A program made the position numbers and the translations under genes. A DNA stretch of 64,000 nucleotides from Sorex araneus (Eukaryota > Chordata > Mammalia > Eulipotyphla > Soricidae), in contig NC_073305.1 of the NCBI RefSeq assembly GCF_027595985.1, forward strand, positions 179,011,949 through 179,075,948, in the 5' to 3' direction. This document shows positions 22,591 to 34,555 of this stretch, piece after piece (the stretch's first letter is position 1; the number at the start of each line of letters is the position of its first letter). A model generated the notes under the pieces. It made no database searches. It had not been told where the DNA came from and worked only from the letters and a program-made list of their open reading frames with translations.

Positions 22591-23721
22591 AATGAGGGGA
22601 GGGAAAAATCATAAGATAATAATGGAGGGACCTTGGAACACCGGCGGAGGATTCATGTAGTATTGAAGTACTATGATTCCTTAATAAATAATCAAAATTT
22701 CTATGGAGAAGCAGAGTTTATAATAATAAAAATTTTATATTGGTGTAAAAATATAAAAAGAAAAAGAAAAATCTCACCCAGATTTTTATTGCACTGTGAG
22801 ATGTGAGTCTTGCAGGGCTACCCCGGGCACTCTCTGGCCCTACCTTCCAGGTCTACAGTCTCAACAAATACGTGCCTGACACATCTATAGCCACAGCTTC
22901 AGGCTGAGGTAACTTTGGCTTTCTCTGTTCTTCCACCAAATCAAGTGAGTCTCCTGAAAGCATGGCTAGGTCAGAAAAACCGTCATTCCATATGACCATC
23001 AGCTCTGGTGCTGAGCGGTTTGAAGAGTCTGGGTGACGGTAAGGTGACGGAAGCAGATGCAGGCGATAATGCCTCAGATTCACACTATATGTGTCCTGAG
23101 TTTGACTGTTTTCTAAGCGGAAGCATTTCTCATTGTTTGATGCCTTGGACCCATTTGAAAAGTGCTGAACTGGTAGTTTTGTCATTTTGCTTTTATATTT
23201 GCCTTGTAGGATGAGGATTTCCCAGTCTTCTCACTGGGCCGTAACCGGAAGTCCTCATCTCCTCACACCCCACCCCTCCCTGACCTCCCTTCCTAGAATG
23301 TCAAGGAAGTGAATTGTCTGTATCTGCCAGGTGTCATTTCCAGAGCTCAGCAAGTCTGGGGGAGAATGTTGAGCAACGGTGGAAGTTGTAAATCTCTCCC
23401 TCAGCGTGAGTCAAAGGTCAAGTGCTTGACTCAGATAGGGTTCAACTCACTCTGGCCCAGGTCCTATTCCCCAGTGTGATATTGTTCCTGACTTTGTGGT
23501 GGGGGCGGGACGGGGAGGACGGGAGAGAACATAAACATAGAAGTGTCATGATGGAATCTCCAAAAATACTGAAGGTCTGTCCTTGGCAGCAGAGTTTCCT
23601 TCCGTTCTACAATTTGGAGTATATGCATGACAAAATCAGCTTCAAGTTCTCATTCTGACCCACTTCAGACTGCAATTTTATGTCACCACCCTCAGAAGAG
23701 AAGAGTGAAGACCATAGCACG

Positions 23722-23900
23722 GGGACCAGAGCCATAGTACAATGGAGATAGCGTTTGCACTGCATGGCGCTGAGCGAGGTTTTATCCCTGGTATCCCATG
23801 TGGTTCCTCGAGACCACCAGGAGTCATCCCTGAGCACATAGCCAGGAGAAACTTCTGAGCATCCTAGGGTGGCCCCTTCCCCCCCAAAAAAAAAGACCAA
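23722..23900 (+). repeat. SOR-A type SINE
   Basis: Head GACCAGAGCCATAGTACAAT, body GGTATCCCATGTGGTTCCTC and an A-run at 23884-23894 are visible. Confidence 0.9.
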
Positions 23901-24245
23901 GCACAGAAAGAAAACTGCCTGCAGACGTTTGATAACCTCCTGCAGAAGGGACCACTGGACTGTATTGTATTCCCTACAGCAAGAAGCACCTCGGTATGAA
24001 TCCAAAGGCCACTAAGTTTACATGTTGACATTCTCTTAGCAGTTGGAACTATGTTTGCTTTTCCCCTCAGCCCCGAGACACAGCACATGCATACTCAAAC
24101 ACACTTAGGCTCATTTATGAGCTGCATCGCCATAACCGATACCAGCTTTCGACAAAAGCTTCCGAGAAATCCTCCTTCCATTACATGAGGTTATAAATAT
24201 GATTACACTCACTTTCCAGAAGAGGCGGTGAATATCGCCGTGTGG

Positions 24246-24412
24246 TTTTGGTCTTTGGTTTTTATTTGGGGGGCCATATCTGGCAGTGTTCAAGAATTAC
24301 TCCTTGGCAGGGCTCAGGGGACCCTATGTGGCGCCAGGGACTGAACGTGGGTCAGCCAAGTGGAAGGCTGGCACCTTGCCCTCTGGACTACCTCTCTGGC
24401 TCTGGGGGCAGG
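24246..24412 (-). repeat. SOR-A type SINE
   Basis: In reverse it shows body GGGGGGCCATATCTGGCAGT, GGCGCCAGGGACTGAACGTG (box B region), and head CTCTGGACTACCTCTCTGGC. Confidence 0.85.
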
Positions 24413-24574
24413 GAGTTCTAACAGCCATTCTCAAGGTCAGATGGCTTGGGAACCACAGGCGTTCATTTAGACCCCTTGACCTCAAAGGTGATTTGAAGTT
24501 CTTAACTGGGATCTGAGCTTTCTACTTAGGGTCCACGGGAAATGATCCTGTTGTTTAGATGGCATTGATTTTTT

Positions 24575-24757
24575 TTCCCCTTTGGGCATTATGGTTTGCA
24601 ATACAGATACTGAAAGGTTATCGTGTATATCCCTTTATCTACCTTGAGCACTCAGTTCTTGTCCAAAGTGATCATTTCTAGTGTATTATTGTCATACTGG
24701 TTCCTTCTTTATCATAACTTCCCTTTACCACCCACACACTGTGGAAAGCTTCAAAAA

Positions 24758-24829
<72 letters not shown>

Positions 24830-24985
24830 AGGGAGGAAATGCCTACCAGAGAGGCAGGCAGGGGTGGGAGCAGGAGGGATACTGGAAACACTGGTGGTGG
24901 GCAATGTACACTGATGAAGGAATGGGCATTTGAACATTACATGACTGAATTCCCCCCAAATAATAAATAAAAATAAAATAGATAA
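24575..24985. mobile_element. G-rich retroposon with inverted 5' part
   Basis: The segment 24575-24745 is in minus orientation: the plus strand reads GGGCATTATGGTTTGCAATA, the reverse of the landmark at 22.35 kb. The segment 24755-24985 is in plus orientation, with (GA)n, GGAAACACTGGTGGTGGGCA and an AATAAATAAAAATAAAATA tail. The two halves meet near 24746-24760. Confidence 0.75.
24761..24838 (+). repeat. (GA)n microsatellite
   Basis: Nearly pure GA, about 78 bp, within the retroposon copy at 24.6-25.0 kb. Confidence 0.98.
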
Positions 24986-25019
24986 TATTGACTTTTAAAA
25001 AAATCATTATGAAGACACT

Positions 25020-25115
25020 GTGAGTTTTAGGCTTTCTCTATTCCAGCACCAGTCCCACCACCAGTGTCAACCGCCCTCGACCAGTGTCCCCAGCTTCCCT
25101 CCCAGCCCCAGCCTC
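25020..25115 (-). mobile_element. G-rich retroposon tail fragment
   Basis: Read on the minus strand, GGAGGGAAGCTGGGGACACT and GGTGGTGGGACTGGTGCTGG match the G-rich tail of the family seen at 33.5 kb. Confidence 0.55.
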
Positions 25116-27392
25116 CTTGCTGTCTCTGCTTCCTGTCACTTCGCCACGCTCCCAAGATCACACCAGGCCCCTTTGCTGCCCTGGATTCTGGCAGCAGCAG
25201 CAGGCGAGCTCGAGCTGCTTTTCCTGTGTGCCTTGGCACCGCGAGCAGCTCTATTTCTAGTTGATGACTCGAGAACTTGAAGACTGAAGTGAGACAGCAG
25301 GACCTGCTTCCCAGGTGACAGGTCCACTCCGTCCCCTGGGATCAGCTCCTGTCTCCTGTCCCAGGCCCTTCCTAGTCATAGGGCATTTGTCAGCCCAAGC
25401 AAATGAAAGCGGAAAGACTAAAGCAGGGGCAAGACAGCACAAGGACAAGGACTTTTTAAAGTGGTTTTGAAACCGGGTGGGACTCATCCAAGGGCCAGGC
25501 CAATTGGGAGCATGGCAGCCATTCCTAAAGGGTCGACTCTGACTGCTTGCCAAGAGCCAGTCACCAGAAGGCCCCAGCTGACTGCCCTGACTCGGTTTCC
25601 CCTTGCAGTCTGTCCCCACCCCTCCAGTTGCCTTTTGACTGAGAAATGAATAATGATGGCAAAGGCCAATGAAAGGTTTGTGAGCTAGTTGACATCCTTA
25701 TGGGCTGATTGAATTTTTGAGCTCACACCAGCCTCGGCTGAGTCTCAGCTGTGAAGACGCCTGACTAGTTCCATGTTTACAACCAGAAAACACCTGTTTT
25801 GAATATTTTGAAACATCCTTTAACAATTCTTCTGATCCGATCCATTCTCAGGTGTGAAAAAAAATGTGTATAAGAAGAGCATCAGTGGGGCTATGGAAAG
25901 ACAGATCACTAGGATAGATATATTTCCCATCGCCTAAGAACATTGGTACCGCCTGCTTTTAGTTCGGGATCACAGGAGCCTGGGTCCAGGAAGTAGAAAG
26001 ACTTGGATCCAGATAGAACAGAACCAAGACAACCCCAGGCATTTTCCTCTGGAAAAAAAAAAAAAATGGCTAAGCTCTGGTGTTACTTTAAAAGATTGTG
26101 TCAGGAGCTTAAAGCAATATGGATTTGTTGCTGTGTTTTAAATTCACTTCTATGTTTGCAAAGAGACAGAGAGACCAAAGCGATCCCCTTTCAAATTCCC
26201 CCTGCCCTGTTTCCAATCAAGTGTCCTGAAAGATGAGTTCTTCCTATGCAACAACGCCCCCCACCCCCTCATGCACACTGGCCATATCTATTTGGGATGG
26301 TGGGGACTCACACCCAAGCAACTGCCTCGGCTGTCTATGGATATTTAAAGGACACCAAGTAAAGGAAAGGAATCGTCAGCAGGATGTCCCACTGCTGGAC
26401 CTATGCCATCAATTAGCCTAAGAATAACCTGGCAGGACACATAAGAGCAGGTTTATTTCTCCATGCCAGGAAGAAATCCTCGAGTGGGTAAATCTTCATA
26501 GACAGTTGCAAAAGCTGTCCCACGATGGTGATCCCACGAAGATGGCCAGCAAACGGATTTTATAGCTCTTTGCTTCCGGGTCTGGGCTGTGACATGAGTC
26601 TCAATTTGTTGCCTTGTTGGGTCTGTCACGGACTGCAAAGGAACCAGAGAACTCTGGGAAAGTGACCATTTGAAAGTCTTTGTTTATTTTCCTCTCCCTT
26701 GGCCTCCATCGAACTGATACTATCTGTTTGCTGGGGCAGAAATGACTACCGTACCATGCAAAGATTTTTGCAATTACATTGTTTTATCTGTTATAGAGTT
26801 CCTTGGCTCTCCAAAAATGACAAGGGATATTGCACAACAACACGATGATAACAATGTGTGGGACTGGTTCTCTTGTCCAAGCCTGTTCCTATACCAACAG
26901 GGCCAGAGGAGGTCTCTGAGGCATCTTGAAAGGCCTCCTGGTAGCCAGGAACTAGCCAGGAGAAACAGATGTGAGTGTCCCAGGTGTGCACCTTTCGGGG
27001 GCCTCCCTGCTTTTTGCAGATGGATCTCTCATGGGATCTCATCTCTTTGACCCTGGCCTTTCTCTTTCAGGTGGGGTGGAAGGGGATTGGGACATGATGA
27101 CACTGGACAAACATTGCCAGACTCTTTTTTGCAGACCCTCTGTGTAAGAATGGGTTCAGATTTGCTTACTAGGTAAGACCCCGAGGACCTCAGACTGCCA
27201 TCTGATGACTCTCAGAATTGGACTCTGGGGAATGAGGGTGGGGAAGCTCAGTACTTAGTCATTCTCCCACACCTCTAACTTTTTAGGAAGCTGCTACCTA
27301 GAAAACCTTCACGGTACCTGTGACTCATGCTTTCAACCCCTTCCTCCAAGATTTTTTTATTTAACATCTTTTGGGGGCAGGATGAAGTCGGG

Positions 27393-27839
<447 letters not shown>

Positions 27840-28212
27840 TATTTGTTTTGGACTAGAAATGACATCTCTCTGAAGTGAGGCTCAGACGGTTCTACAAATC
27901 CTTAATCTCACGTTGGTGGTGCTGTTGATTTCCTGAGCGGGTCACCTGCCTACACAGGGCTCCCTGCTGTCTCCTCAATTTTGGGGTCTCAGGAAGGCAA
28001 AAGTCCTGTCTCTTCTGAAGATCTTTCTCAAGGCTTCCCGGAACTCAGCAGAAATGGGGAAAGGGGATCCTCATGGTGATACAGTTTTACGGGTGATCCT
28101 TCTTCTTTGCTCAGAGAAGGGATCTTGTGAAGGCTTGACGAGAGCCTGCTGCCACTTCCTGGGAGCTTCAGGAAGCACTTTTGTGAGGGATCATGTAAGA
28201 AATGGCTCAGGC

Positions 28213-28360
28213 AGGGCCAGAACAATAATACAGTGAGGAGGATGTTTACCTTGCATACAGCCAGCCAGGGTTCTGTGCCCAGCATCACATAGGGTCTCCT
28301 GAACACAAAAGTAATTCCTGAGTGTAGAGCCAAGAGTAATCCTTGAGCATTTCCAGGTGT
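28213..28360 (+). repeat. SOR-A type SINE giving rise to a microsatellite
   Basis: The copy runs from GGCCAGAACAATAATACAGT through box B to GAGCATTTCCAGGTGT. Where the poly(A) tail should be, an AAGG array begins at 28361. Confidence 0.9.
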
Positions 28361-28497
28361 AAGGAAAGGAAGGAAGGAAGGAAGGAAGGAAGGAAGGAAG
28401 GAAGGAAGGAAGGAAGGAAGGAAGGAAGGAAGGAAGGAAGGAAGGAAGGAAGGAAGGAGGGAAGGAGAAAAGAAAGCAAGAAAGAAAGAAAGAAAGC

Positions 28498-28569
<72 letters not shown>

Positions 28570-28616
28570 AACAGAATGAGAGAATGAGAGAGAGAAAGAG
28601 AGAAAAGAAAGAAAGG
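28361..28616 (+). repeat. Compound (GGAA)n/(GAAA)n array
   Basis: GGAA units (28365-28460) are followed by GAAA units (28470-28570) and a GAGA end. It sits directly at the 3' end of a SINE. Confidence 0.98.
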
Positions 28617-29176
28617 TTTCAGGCAAAAGAACCAGTGCCTAATATTATTTATTTATTTTCCATAAACTTTGCCATTTACCAAGAGGCAGTGAACCTTTGA
28701 TGAGGTGACACATTGAAATGGATGTAATGATGTAATTTGAAAAAATCCTTTTCGGGCTAAGGCTATGATTTCTGCCCCAACTCCAGCATTAGATTTCATC
28801 ACCCACCTGGAGTTCTCAGGGCAGAAAAACTAACAAAGATTTTCACTCTGTTCCACTCCCCGAGTTCCCACATTCCACTGCAGGCCCTGGTAATCTCCTA
28901 ATGACAGGGCAGCAACAGAAACCCACAGCATAGCTTGTACCTGGAAAGAGAAACAAAATCCCAGTGCGGATCCACCATCTCAAGAATCCAGGGTTGCTGT
29001 CACTTGGGGGCTGGTTACCCTGTTCAAAGGTTCCTTCTTAGTGTGAACAAATAACAAACATGTTCTAGCCCTGTCATGATGAATCTTCTTTTACCCTGGG
29101 CAAGAGTACACCACCCTATGGCTAGCTAGGTAGACACCACAAACAAATAAAGAAAAACTAATAAAAAGTTTAAAAC

Positions 29177-29300
29177 GTGGGGAGTATCCCTGGCATCCCA
29201 TATGGTCTCCTGAGCACTCCCAGGAGTGACTCCTGATGCAGAGCCAGAAGTCACCCGTGAGTGTTCCCTGTTGTGGACCCCCCAAAAAAAATTAAAAATG
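29177..29300 (+). repeat. SOR-A type SINE, 5' truncated
   Basis: It starts at the box B area (ATCCCTGGCATCCCATATGG), continues through the body, and ends in A-rich sequence immediately before another copy. Confidence 0.85.
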
Positions 29301-29302
29301 GG

Positions 29303-29512
29303 GGAGGGGGACAGAGCAATGTTACAGCGAGCAGGGCACTTGCCTTGCTTGCAGACAACTTGGGTTCAATCCCTGGCTCCCCATAAAGTTGCCCCCCCCC
29401 GCCCATCCACCCATCAGAGCTCACCAAGGCTGATTACTGAGCATAGAGCCAGGACTAAGCCCTGAGCACCTAGGGGTGTGGCCCCCCAAAAAAAAACAGA
29501 AAAGAAAGAAGT
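29303..29512 (+). repeat. SOR-A type SINE in tandem with the preceding copy
   Basis: This is a full-length copy: head ACAGAGCAATGTTACAGCGA, box B GGGTTCAATCCCTGG, a C-run at 29392-29401, body and A-tail. It appears to have inserted at or near the A-tail of its neighbour. Confidence 0.9.
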
Positions 29513-30278
29513 GTGTCGGAGGATCTAGACAGTTTGTCCCAGGAGCTGTTTCCAAAATCTGAGTTTGAAATGAGGCAAGAGTCAAATGGTTCTCATCCCT
29601 GTCCCTTCAGGCTTACCTGCGCAGTACCACACATGTGTTTGTGTATTTCATGTTCCTGATGACACTGGGAGAATCCATTCGAGATGCAAGTGCTTCTGTA
29701 AGTCCATCTCACAGAAGAGAGATTTACACGGCTGGGCAAGATACACCCCAGATATTTTGGCTCCAGACCCTCGGATCTAGGGGGAGCCTGTGAATGTTTA
29801 GACAAAAAGAGGGACTTAGAAACCTCCACCTTCTTCGTTCCACTCTGCTTCCCATGCTGGTCCTTGGGGCCTAATGAGAAAGCAGAGCAGGGCCGGGACT
29901 AGGCTTCCCCAGTTTGCTGGAGTGACCAGAGGCCTGGGGCAGGAGCAGATTCAGCGAAAGAGCCAAGCAGATGGGCAAGACATTGGGACAAGTAGTTGTA
30001 GCTTCCTGATCAGGGTCCCTGTCTCCTGTGCCCCTTCACCTGCGGGTCTCAGAGTGGCCTGGCTGGGCTGAGCTCACCTCCCAGCCAGGCGTCTTCAAGA
30101 GGAAGTGGTAGCTTAGGAAGTTGGGTTTTCCTTGGACAAGTTCATGTTCATTTCTTTCATGCCAGCTCTTCCAATCTGGGCACCTCTTTGGCACTGAGAG
30201 GAGCGATGAAAGCATAGTCAGCACTGGAGTTGGCTACTTTTAATAAACTCGGGTAACTCCTATTCTGCTCGGGAAACT

Positions 30279-30321
30279 CCCTTTCACACATACACACCTG
30301 TTGTGTGTATGTGTGAAAGGG
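30279..30321. repeat. Perfect hairpin, 19-bp arms, 5-nt loop
   Basis: CCCTTTCACACATACACAC (30279-30297), loop CTGTT, then GTGTGTATGTGTGAAAGGG (30303-30321). The arms are exact reverse complements. The inner part is CA/TG-like, but the CCCTTT/AAAGGG ends are not simple repeat. Confidence 0.95.
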
Positions 30322-30339
30322 GACGGGCGGTGTGTTGCA

Positions 30340-30485
30340 CTAGACAGGACAGTGCTCAGGGTTTACTCCTGGGTCTGTGCCATGTGATCACTCTTGGCAC
30401 TGCTCTTGGGTGCCGGGAATCCAACTAGGGTTGTCTACTTGCTAGGCAAATGTCCAAGCCACTGTACTATCCCGCCACTCCCCCT
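30340..30485 (-). repeat. SOR-A type SINE
   Basis: In reverse it shows AGTGCTCAGGGTTTACTCCT, GGGAATCCAACTAGGGTTGT (box B region) and the head near CACTGTACTATCCCGCCACT. Confidence 0.82.
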
Positions 30486-30714
30486 AGAAACTACCTTTCA
30501 TATACGCCTTGTCACCCTTAATTTTGAGACTATAGAAATGGTGGAATTAGTTAAAAAGAAAAATCAAATTGCCTTGTCGCCTCATGCAAAAACAGAAGTA
30601 CCCTTTTCCCCTTAAAATTGTTATTATTATCACAGCAATTCAGATCTCAAAAACAAATCATGGTCTTGTCACAATTTAAATGTTTTTCACTTCTTCAAAA
30701 ATACACCAAGTGGA

Positions 30715-31550
30715 GAATGAAATCAATGCTGCGGAGAGCCTGGAGGCCCGAGGACCCCAGAAGTGGAACTTGTGGTCGTTTCTGTGGGGGCTTTGGCTGT
30801 GGTCATGGCCGTGGGCCTCGTGGAGGAAGGCCGAGAACAAGGAGTGGACCCCATCACTAAGCCAGGCCACAAAGACACAGTCTCTGGCGGAGGTCTACCT
30901 CCTCTCCCGCCCAGCAAGAAGTCAGAGACCATGAATTTCTTTTGATTCCTTTTCTTGGGGTGATCTCTCAAAAGCGAGGTTCTGAAGACCGAGGCCGGTG
31001 GGTACAGAAGTGACTCTGGCTGGCCAGTCAAGGCCTTTGTTGCCACTGGGGATGGCAACAGGCACATTGGGCTGGGGTGAGGTCCCCCAAGGAGGGGCCA
31101 GTGCTCTCCATGGGGCCGTCACCCTGGCTAAGCGAGGCTTCTGGGGGAACAAGATTGGAAGCCCCCCACTGTCACCCTTGCAAAGGGACAGGCCGCTGTG
31201 ACTCCATGCAGGTTGACCTCATCCCTACCACTGGGGGCACTGGCGCAATCTCGGTACCTCTAAAGAAGCTACTGCTGATGGCTGGGGTTGACAACTAGGT
31301 CACCTTGGTCGTGGGCTGCACAGCTGCTCTGGGCAGCTTTGCCAAGGCCAGGTTCAATGCTGTCTCCAAGTCCAGTACTGTCTCTCTCCTGACCTCTGGA
31401 AGGAGACCGTGCTCACTAAGGCCCCCGGTAAGGAAGTCCCTGGCCACCTGGTGAAGACCCATGGCAGAATCTCCAGGCAGAGAAAAAGGCTCCAGCTGTG
31501 GACACCATATAGTGTATACATGGCAAATAAAGCGACTTAAGCCAGGTGAA
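30715..31550 (+). pseudogene. RPS2: Processed pseudogene of ribosomal protein S2
   Basis: This is an intronless, decayed copy of the small-subunit ribosomal protein uS5 (RPS2). Recognisable blocks in order are a Gly/Arg-rich N-terminus (GRFCGGFGCGHGRGPRGG), KAENKEW, KKSETMNFF, a segment resembling KAFVAIGDYNGHVGLG, RGFWGNKIG, TGRCDSMQVDLIPTTGGTG and [10 protein letters not shown], then LTPDLWKET-like sequence. The blocks lie in different frames, with several frameshifts, in-frame stops and a small deletion before the RG-WGNKIG block. The RPS2-type 3' end follows, with AATAAA at 31526-31531. Missing introns point to L1-mediated retrotransposition. No long poly(A) or clear target-site duplication remains, so the copy is old. 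The 5' edge is approximate. Confidence 0.9.
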
Positions 31551-31683
31551 AAGAACAAATAAGTGTTTAATGTCCTTTCTCTCCTTATGACGCGCCACAA
31601 TGTTAAGCCTTGACTCTCATCTACGTCTCTTCCAAGTCTTTCTTGGCCTTATACATATATGAACTTCTTTGGGATTTAAAATA

Positions 31684-31860
31684 GCCCTGTAGCACTATAT
31701 TCCCGTTGTTCATCAATTTGCTCGAGTGGGCACCAGTAATGTCTCCATCGTGAGACTTGTTGTTACTGTTTTTGGCATATTGAATATGCCACGGGGAGCT
31801 TGCCAGGCTCTGCCGTCAGGCGGGATACTCTCGGTAGCTTGCTGGGCACTCCAAGAAGGA
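31684..31860 (-). repeat. SOR-B type SINE, 5' truncated
   Basis: The SOR-B body is present (TTGCTCGAGTGGGCACCAGT, TTTGGCATATTGAATATGCC), with a single TGTAGCACT tail unit. The tRNA head is missing at the high-coordinate end. Confidence 0.88.
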
Positions 31861-32070
31861 TGATTTAAGATAGGGTACTGTAAAAACTGTTATACATTTA
31901 TACATACATTTTTTAAAATTAAAATTTATAGTGAACGTCTTCCCCAATAAATATAAAGAGGGTGCCCCAAGGTTCAGTATATTTGCATTATGACAAATCA
32001 TGTAGGTGCACTTTTATCCAACAGAGGATATCAATGATGACTGACATTTGGTTACTAAAAATGTAAACCA

Positions 32071-32245
32071 TTGGCTAGAGAGACGTACGGTGGGCAGAGT
32101 TCTTGCCTTGCATGTGGCAGACTGGGTTTTGATCTCTGGTATTCCGTGTGCTCCCCCAAGCCAACCACGTGCAAAGCAAGGAGTAACGCCCAAGCTCTGC
32201 TGGGTGTAACTCAAAAGCCACAAGAAATTTTTAATAAAATACATT
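32071..32245 (+). repeat. SOR-A type SINE
   Basis: Head GGCTAGAGAGACGTACGGTG, box B GGGTTTTGATCTCTGG, body, and an A-rich end AAATTTTTAATAAAAT. Confidence 0.87.
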
Positions 32246-32865
32246 TTTTTAAATTAATACAAATGTAAATTGCAGATCCCTTACTCATGTTCCTGAAGGC
32301 CACTAGCACATTTGTCATTCATTTGAAAAGTGACCAAGTAGTTCTTTATTTCATAGCAACTACAAAAATGATTCCTGGTAGACTGATGAGATGAAAATAC
32401 AAGCAAACATTTAAATATTCTCGAGAGAATATTCCTCTCCAGGGTCTAGATAAGAAAAATAATGTCAGGGTTGATGACCTAAAAGTAAAAAAATTTAGGT
32501 GTGGCTAAAGCAACTATGTGTAGCTTCACTTTCTAAACAAGATGCAGCTCCAGTGGAAGATGATGACAGTCCAAGCAGGTGAGTGAAGGGTAGGGAATGC
32601 TCTTCTGAAGAACATTTGCTTCCAGTGGCCAAGATATGAAAATTGAGCTCTGAAAAACACTGGCTACGTATCCTAGCTGTGCCTCATCTCATCTGCATTG
32701 TAATTTGCATTTTTATCAGCAATGTTTCCAATTGACTTGAGAAAACTTAATAAAATATGCTTCCCATTAAAAAGGAATAAATAATTATGTCAAGTCAAGA
32801 AGAATGTTGTATAAGACTTCATTTTTTTAAAATAGCAAATATTTCTTTGAAAATGGTAAGAAAAA

Positions 32866-33045
32866 AATTTTTTTTGGTTTTGCGGAGCCATACCTGGTGG
32901 TAATCAGGGGTTACTCCTGGTTTCAGGCTCAGGAATTATTCCTGCCAGGGTTTGGATGACTCTGTGTAGTGCTGGGGACTAAATTGAACCCAGGTCAGCT
33001 GCATGCAAGGCAAGTGCCTTATGCACTGTACTCTCTGACACTCCA
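32866..33045 (-). repeat. SOR-A type SINE
   Basis: T-run tail, body GGGGTTACTCCTGGTTTCAG, and head region GCATGCAAGGCAAGTGCCTT. Confidence 0.9.
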
Positions 33046-33477
33046 TAGGAAATTGTAAAAAAATTAAAAAGTAAAAGAATATTAAAAAGCTGACCTCACA
33101 TTATTCATACAAATGGAGCAACACACCATAAAAAGGTCATGAGGGTGAACAACTTAAAAGCAAAGAGCTACTGTTACTCTCAATTGGCAATATATTAGAA
33201 AATGAATAACATTGAGCCCTGCCCTTCTAGAACTTGTTGGCATAGGGGAATTACATGGAGCTTCAAGCAGATACTGATCTCCAGAGACCAGCATTTATTT
33301 AGCTGCGGGTAAGGCCTGGAGTTTCACATTTAATAAAGTTCCCTGAAAGATTCTAAGCCAGATAATTTAGAGATTAATCATTTGGAAATTATGTTCTTGA
33401 TTTGAAAATAATTCTTATAACATGGAAGCCAACTGTTGTAAATAATATTTTGAATATCCATATATTTGTTTTTTGAA

Positions 33478-34135
33478 GATATACATTTATTTATTATTTG
33501 AAATTTTTTACTAGAACACAATGATGTATCAAGTTGTCCAAAATACAATTGTTTCAGGACTCAAAAGTTCCAACACTCATCCCAACCCAATGTGACTTTC
33601 CCTCCACCAATTTCCCCAGCTTCCCACCCACCATCACCTTGCAGGCACAATCAAATCTACTTCATATTGTTTGTTACCACACAAAGGCAAATGGAATTAC
33701 GCATCCTCAGATCAATAGTAGTCAGTCTGCGATAATTGTTGTATCTCACAATGATTTTACTACAGTCATTGTCTGAGGATCTACTGGGCTGGGTGGTGCT
33801 AGTTGAGTCTTCTGTGTTATTGTTTAGGCTCACTGCTGGCTCTTCTGTGGAACCTTGCTACCAGATTTATTGTGATCCTACTGGCTTGATAGTACAATGA
33901 AAATTTCAGGTGTCACACAGCCACATATGTGGCCACATGGTCCAGTGAGATTTGGGACAATTTAGTGGCTTGGCAGTTTGATGAGGTTCAATTGTAGAGT
34001 TGGGCCATTTTCAAGTCACAGGGTGTTGAATATGGCTGTGGTCTTCTGGGTCTTCTCTATGTGGGAAGATTTGGCAATACCATATTCTCTTGGAGCTGTG
34101 ACACTGGGATTACAATATTTTTTAAACATAGATGA
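33478..34135 (-). mobile_element. Retroposon of unclassified family (long copy)
   Basis: Read on the minus strand it contains GAGCCTAAACAATAACACAG, AGTAGATCCTCAGACAATGA, ATTGTGAGATACAACAATTA, GGTAACAAACAATATGAAGT, a G-rich zone, and an A-rich 3' end AATAATAAATAAATG. The same series occurs in the copy at 61.2-61.8 kb. Confidence 0.75.
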
Positions 34136-34171
34136 ATATCATTATTTTTGAATAATGGTCTTTTAATTAAT

Positions 34172-34348
34172 ATATTTATTTTGCTTCTTTTAGTCACACT
34201 GAGTGATGCTCAGGGGTTACTCCTGGCTCTGCACCCAGGAATTATTCCTGGCAGTGCTCAGGGGACTATACGGGATGCTAGGGATTGAAGTAGGTCAGCT
34301 GCATGCAAGGCAAACGCCCTACCTGCAGTGCTATCGCTCTGGTCCCGA
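34172..34348 (-). repeat. SOR-A type SINE
   Basis: Well preserved in reverse: GCTCAGGGGTTACTCCTGGC, GCATGCAAGGCAAACGCCCT, then GTGCTATCGCTCTGG at the head. Confidence 0.93.
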
Positions 34349-34487
34349 ATATAATTATTTTTAAAAAGATACTGAAATATTCAACTTAGACAAGAAGAAC
34401 ATATATGCATTGATATGTCTTTGGAATAGCATTATGAGAAAAATGCAAGTAACCAAATATTAAAAATAAATCTCTCCCCTCCTATTT

Positions 34488-34555
34488 TAAGTACAGAGAA
34501 TTGAACCAAGAGCCTCACACATGCATCAACTGTGAGCCACATCCCTGGTCCTAGG
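34488..34555 (-). repeat. SINE head fragment
   Basis: AGAGAATTGAACCAAGAGCC and CATCCCTGGTCC resemble a reversed, truncated SOR head. Confidence 0.5.

Noticed and set aside
22853..23214. 110-codon minus-strand open frame in the intergenic region
   Set aside because: No recognisable domain and no supporting gene structure.
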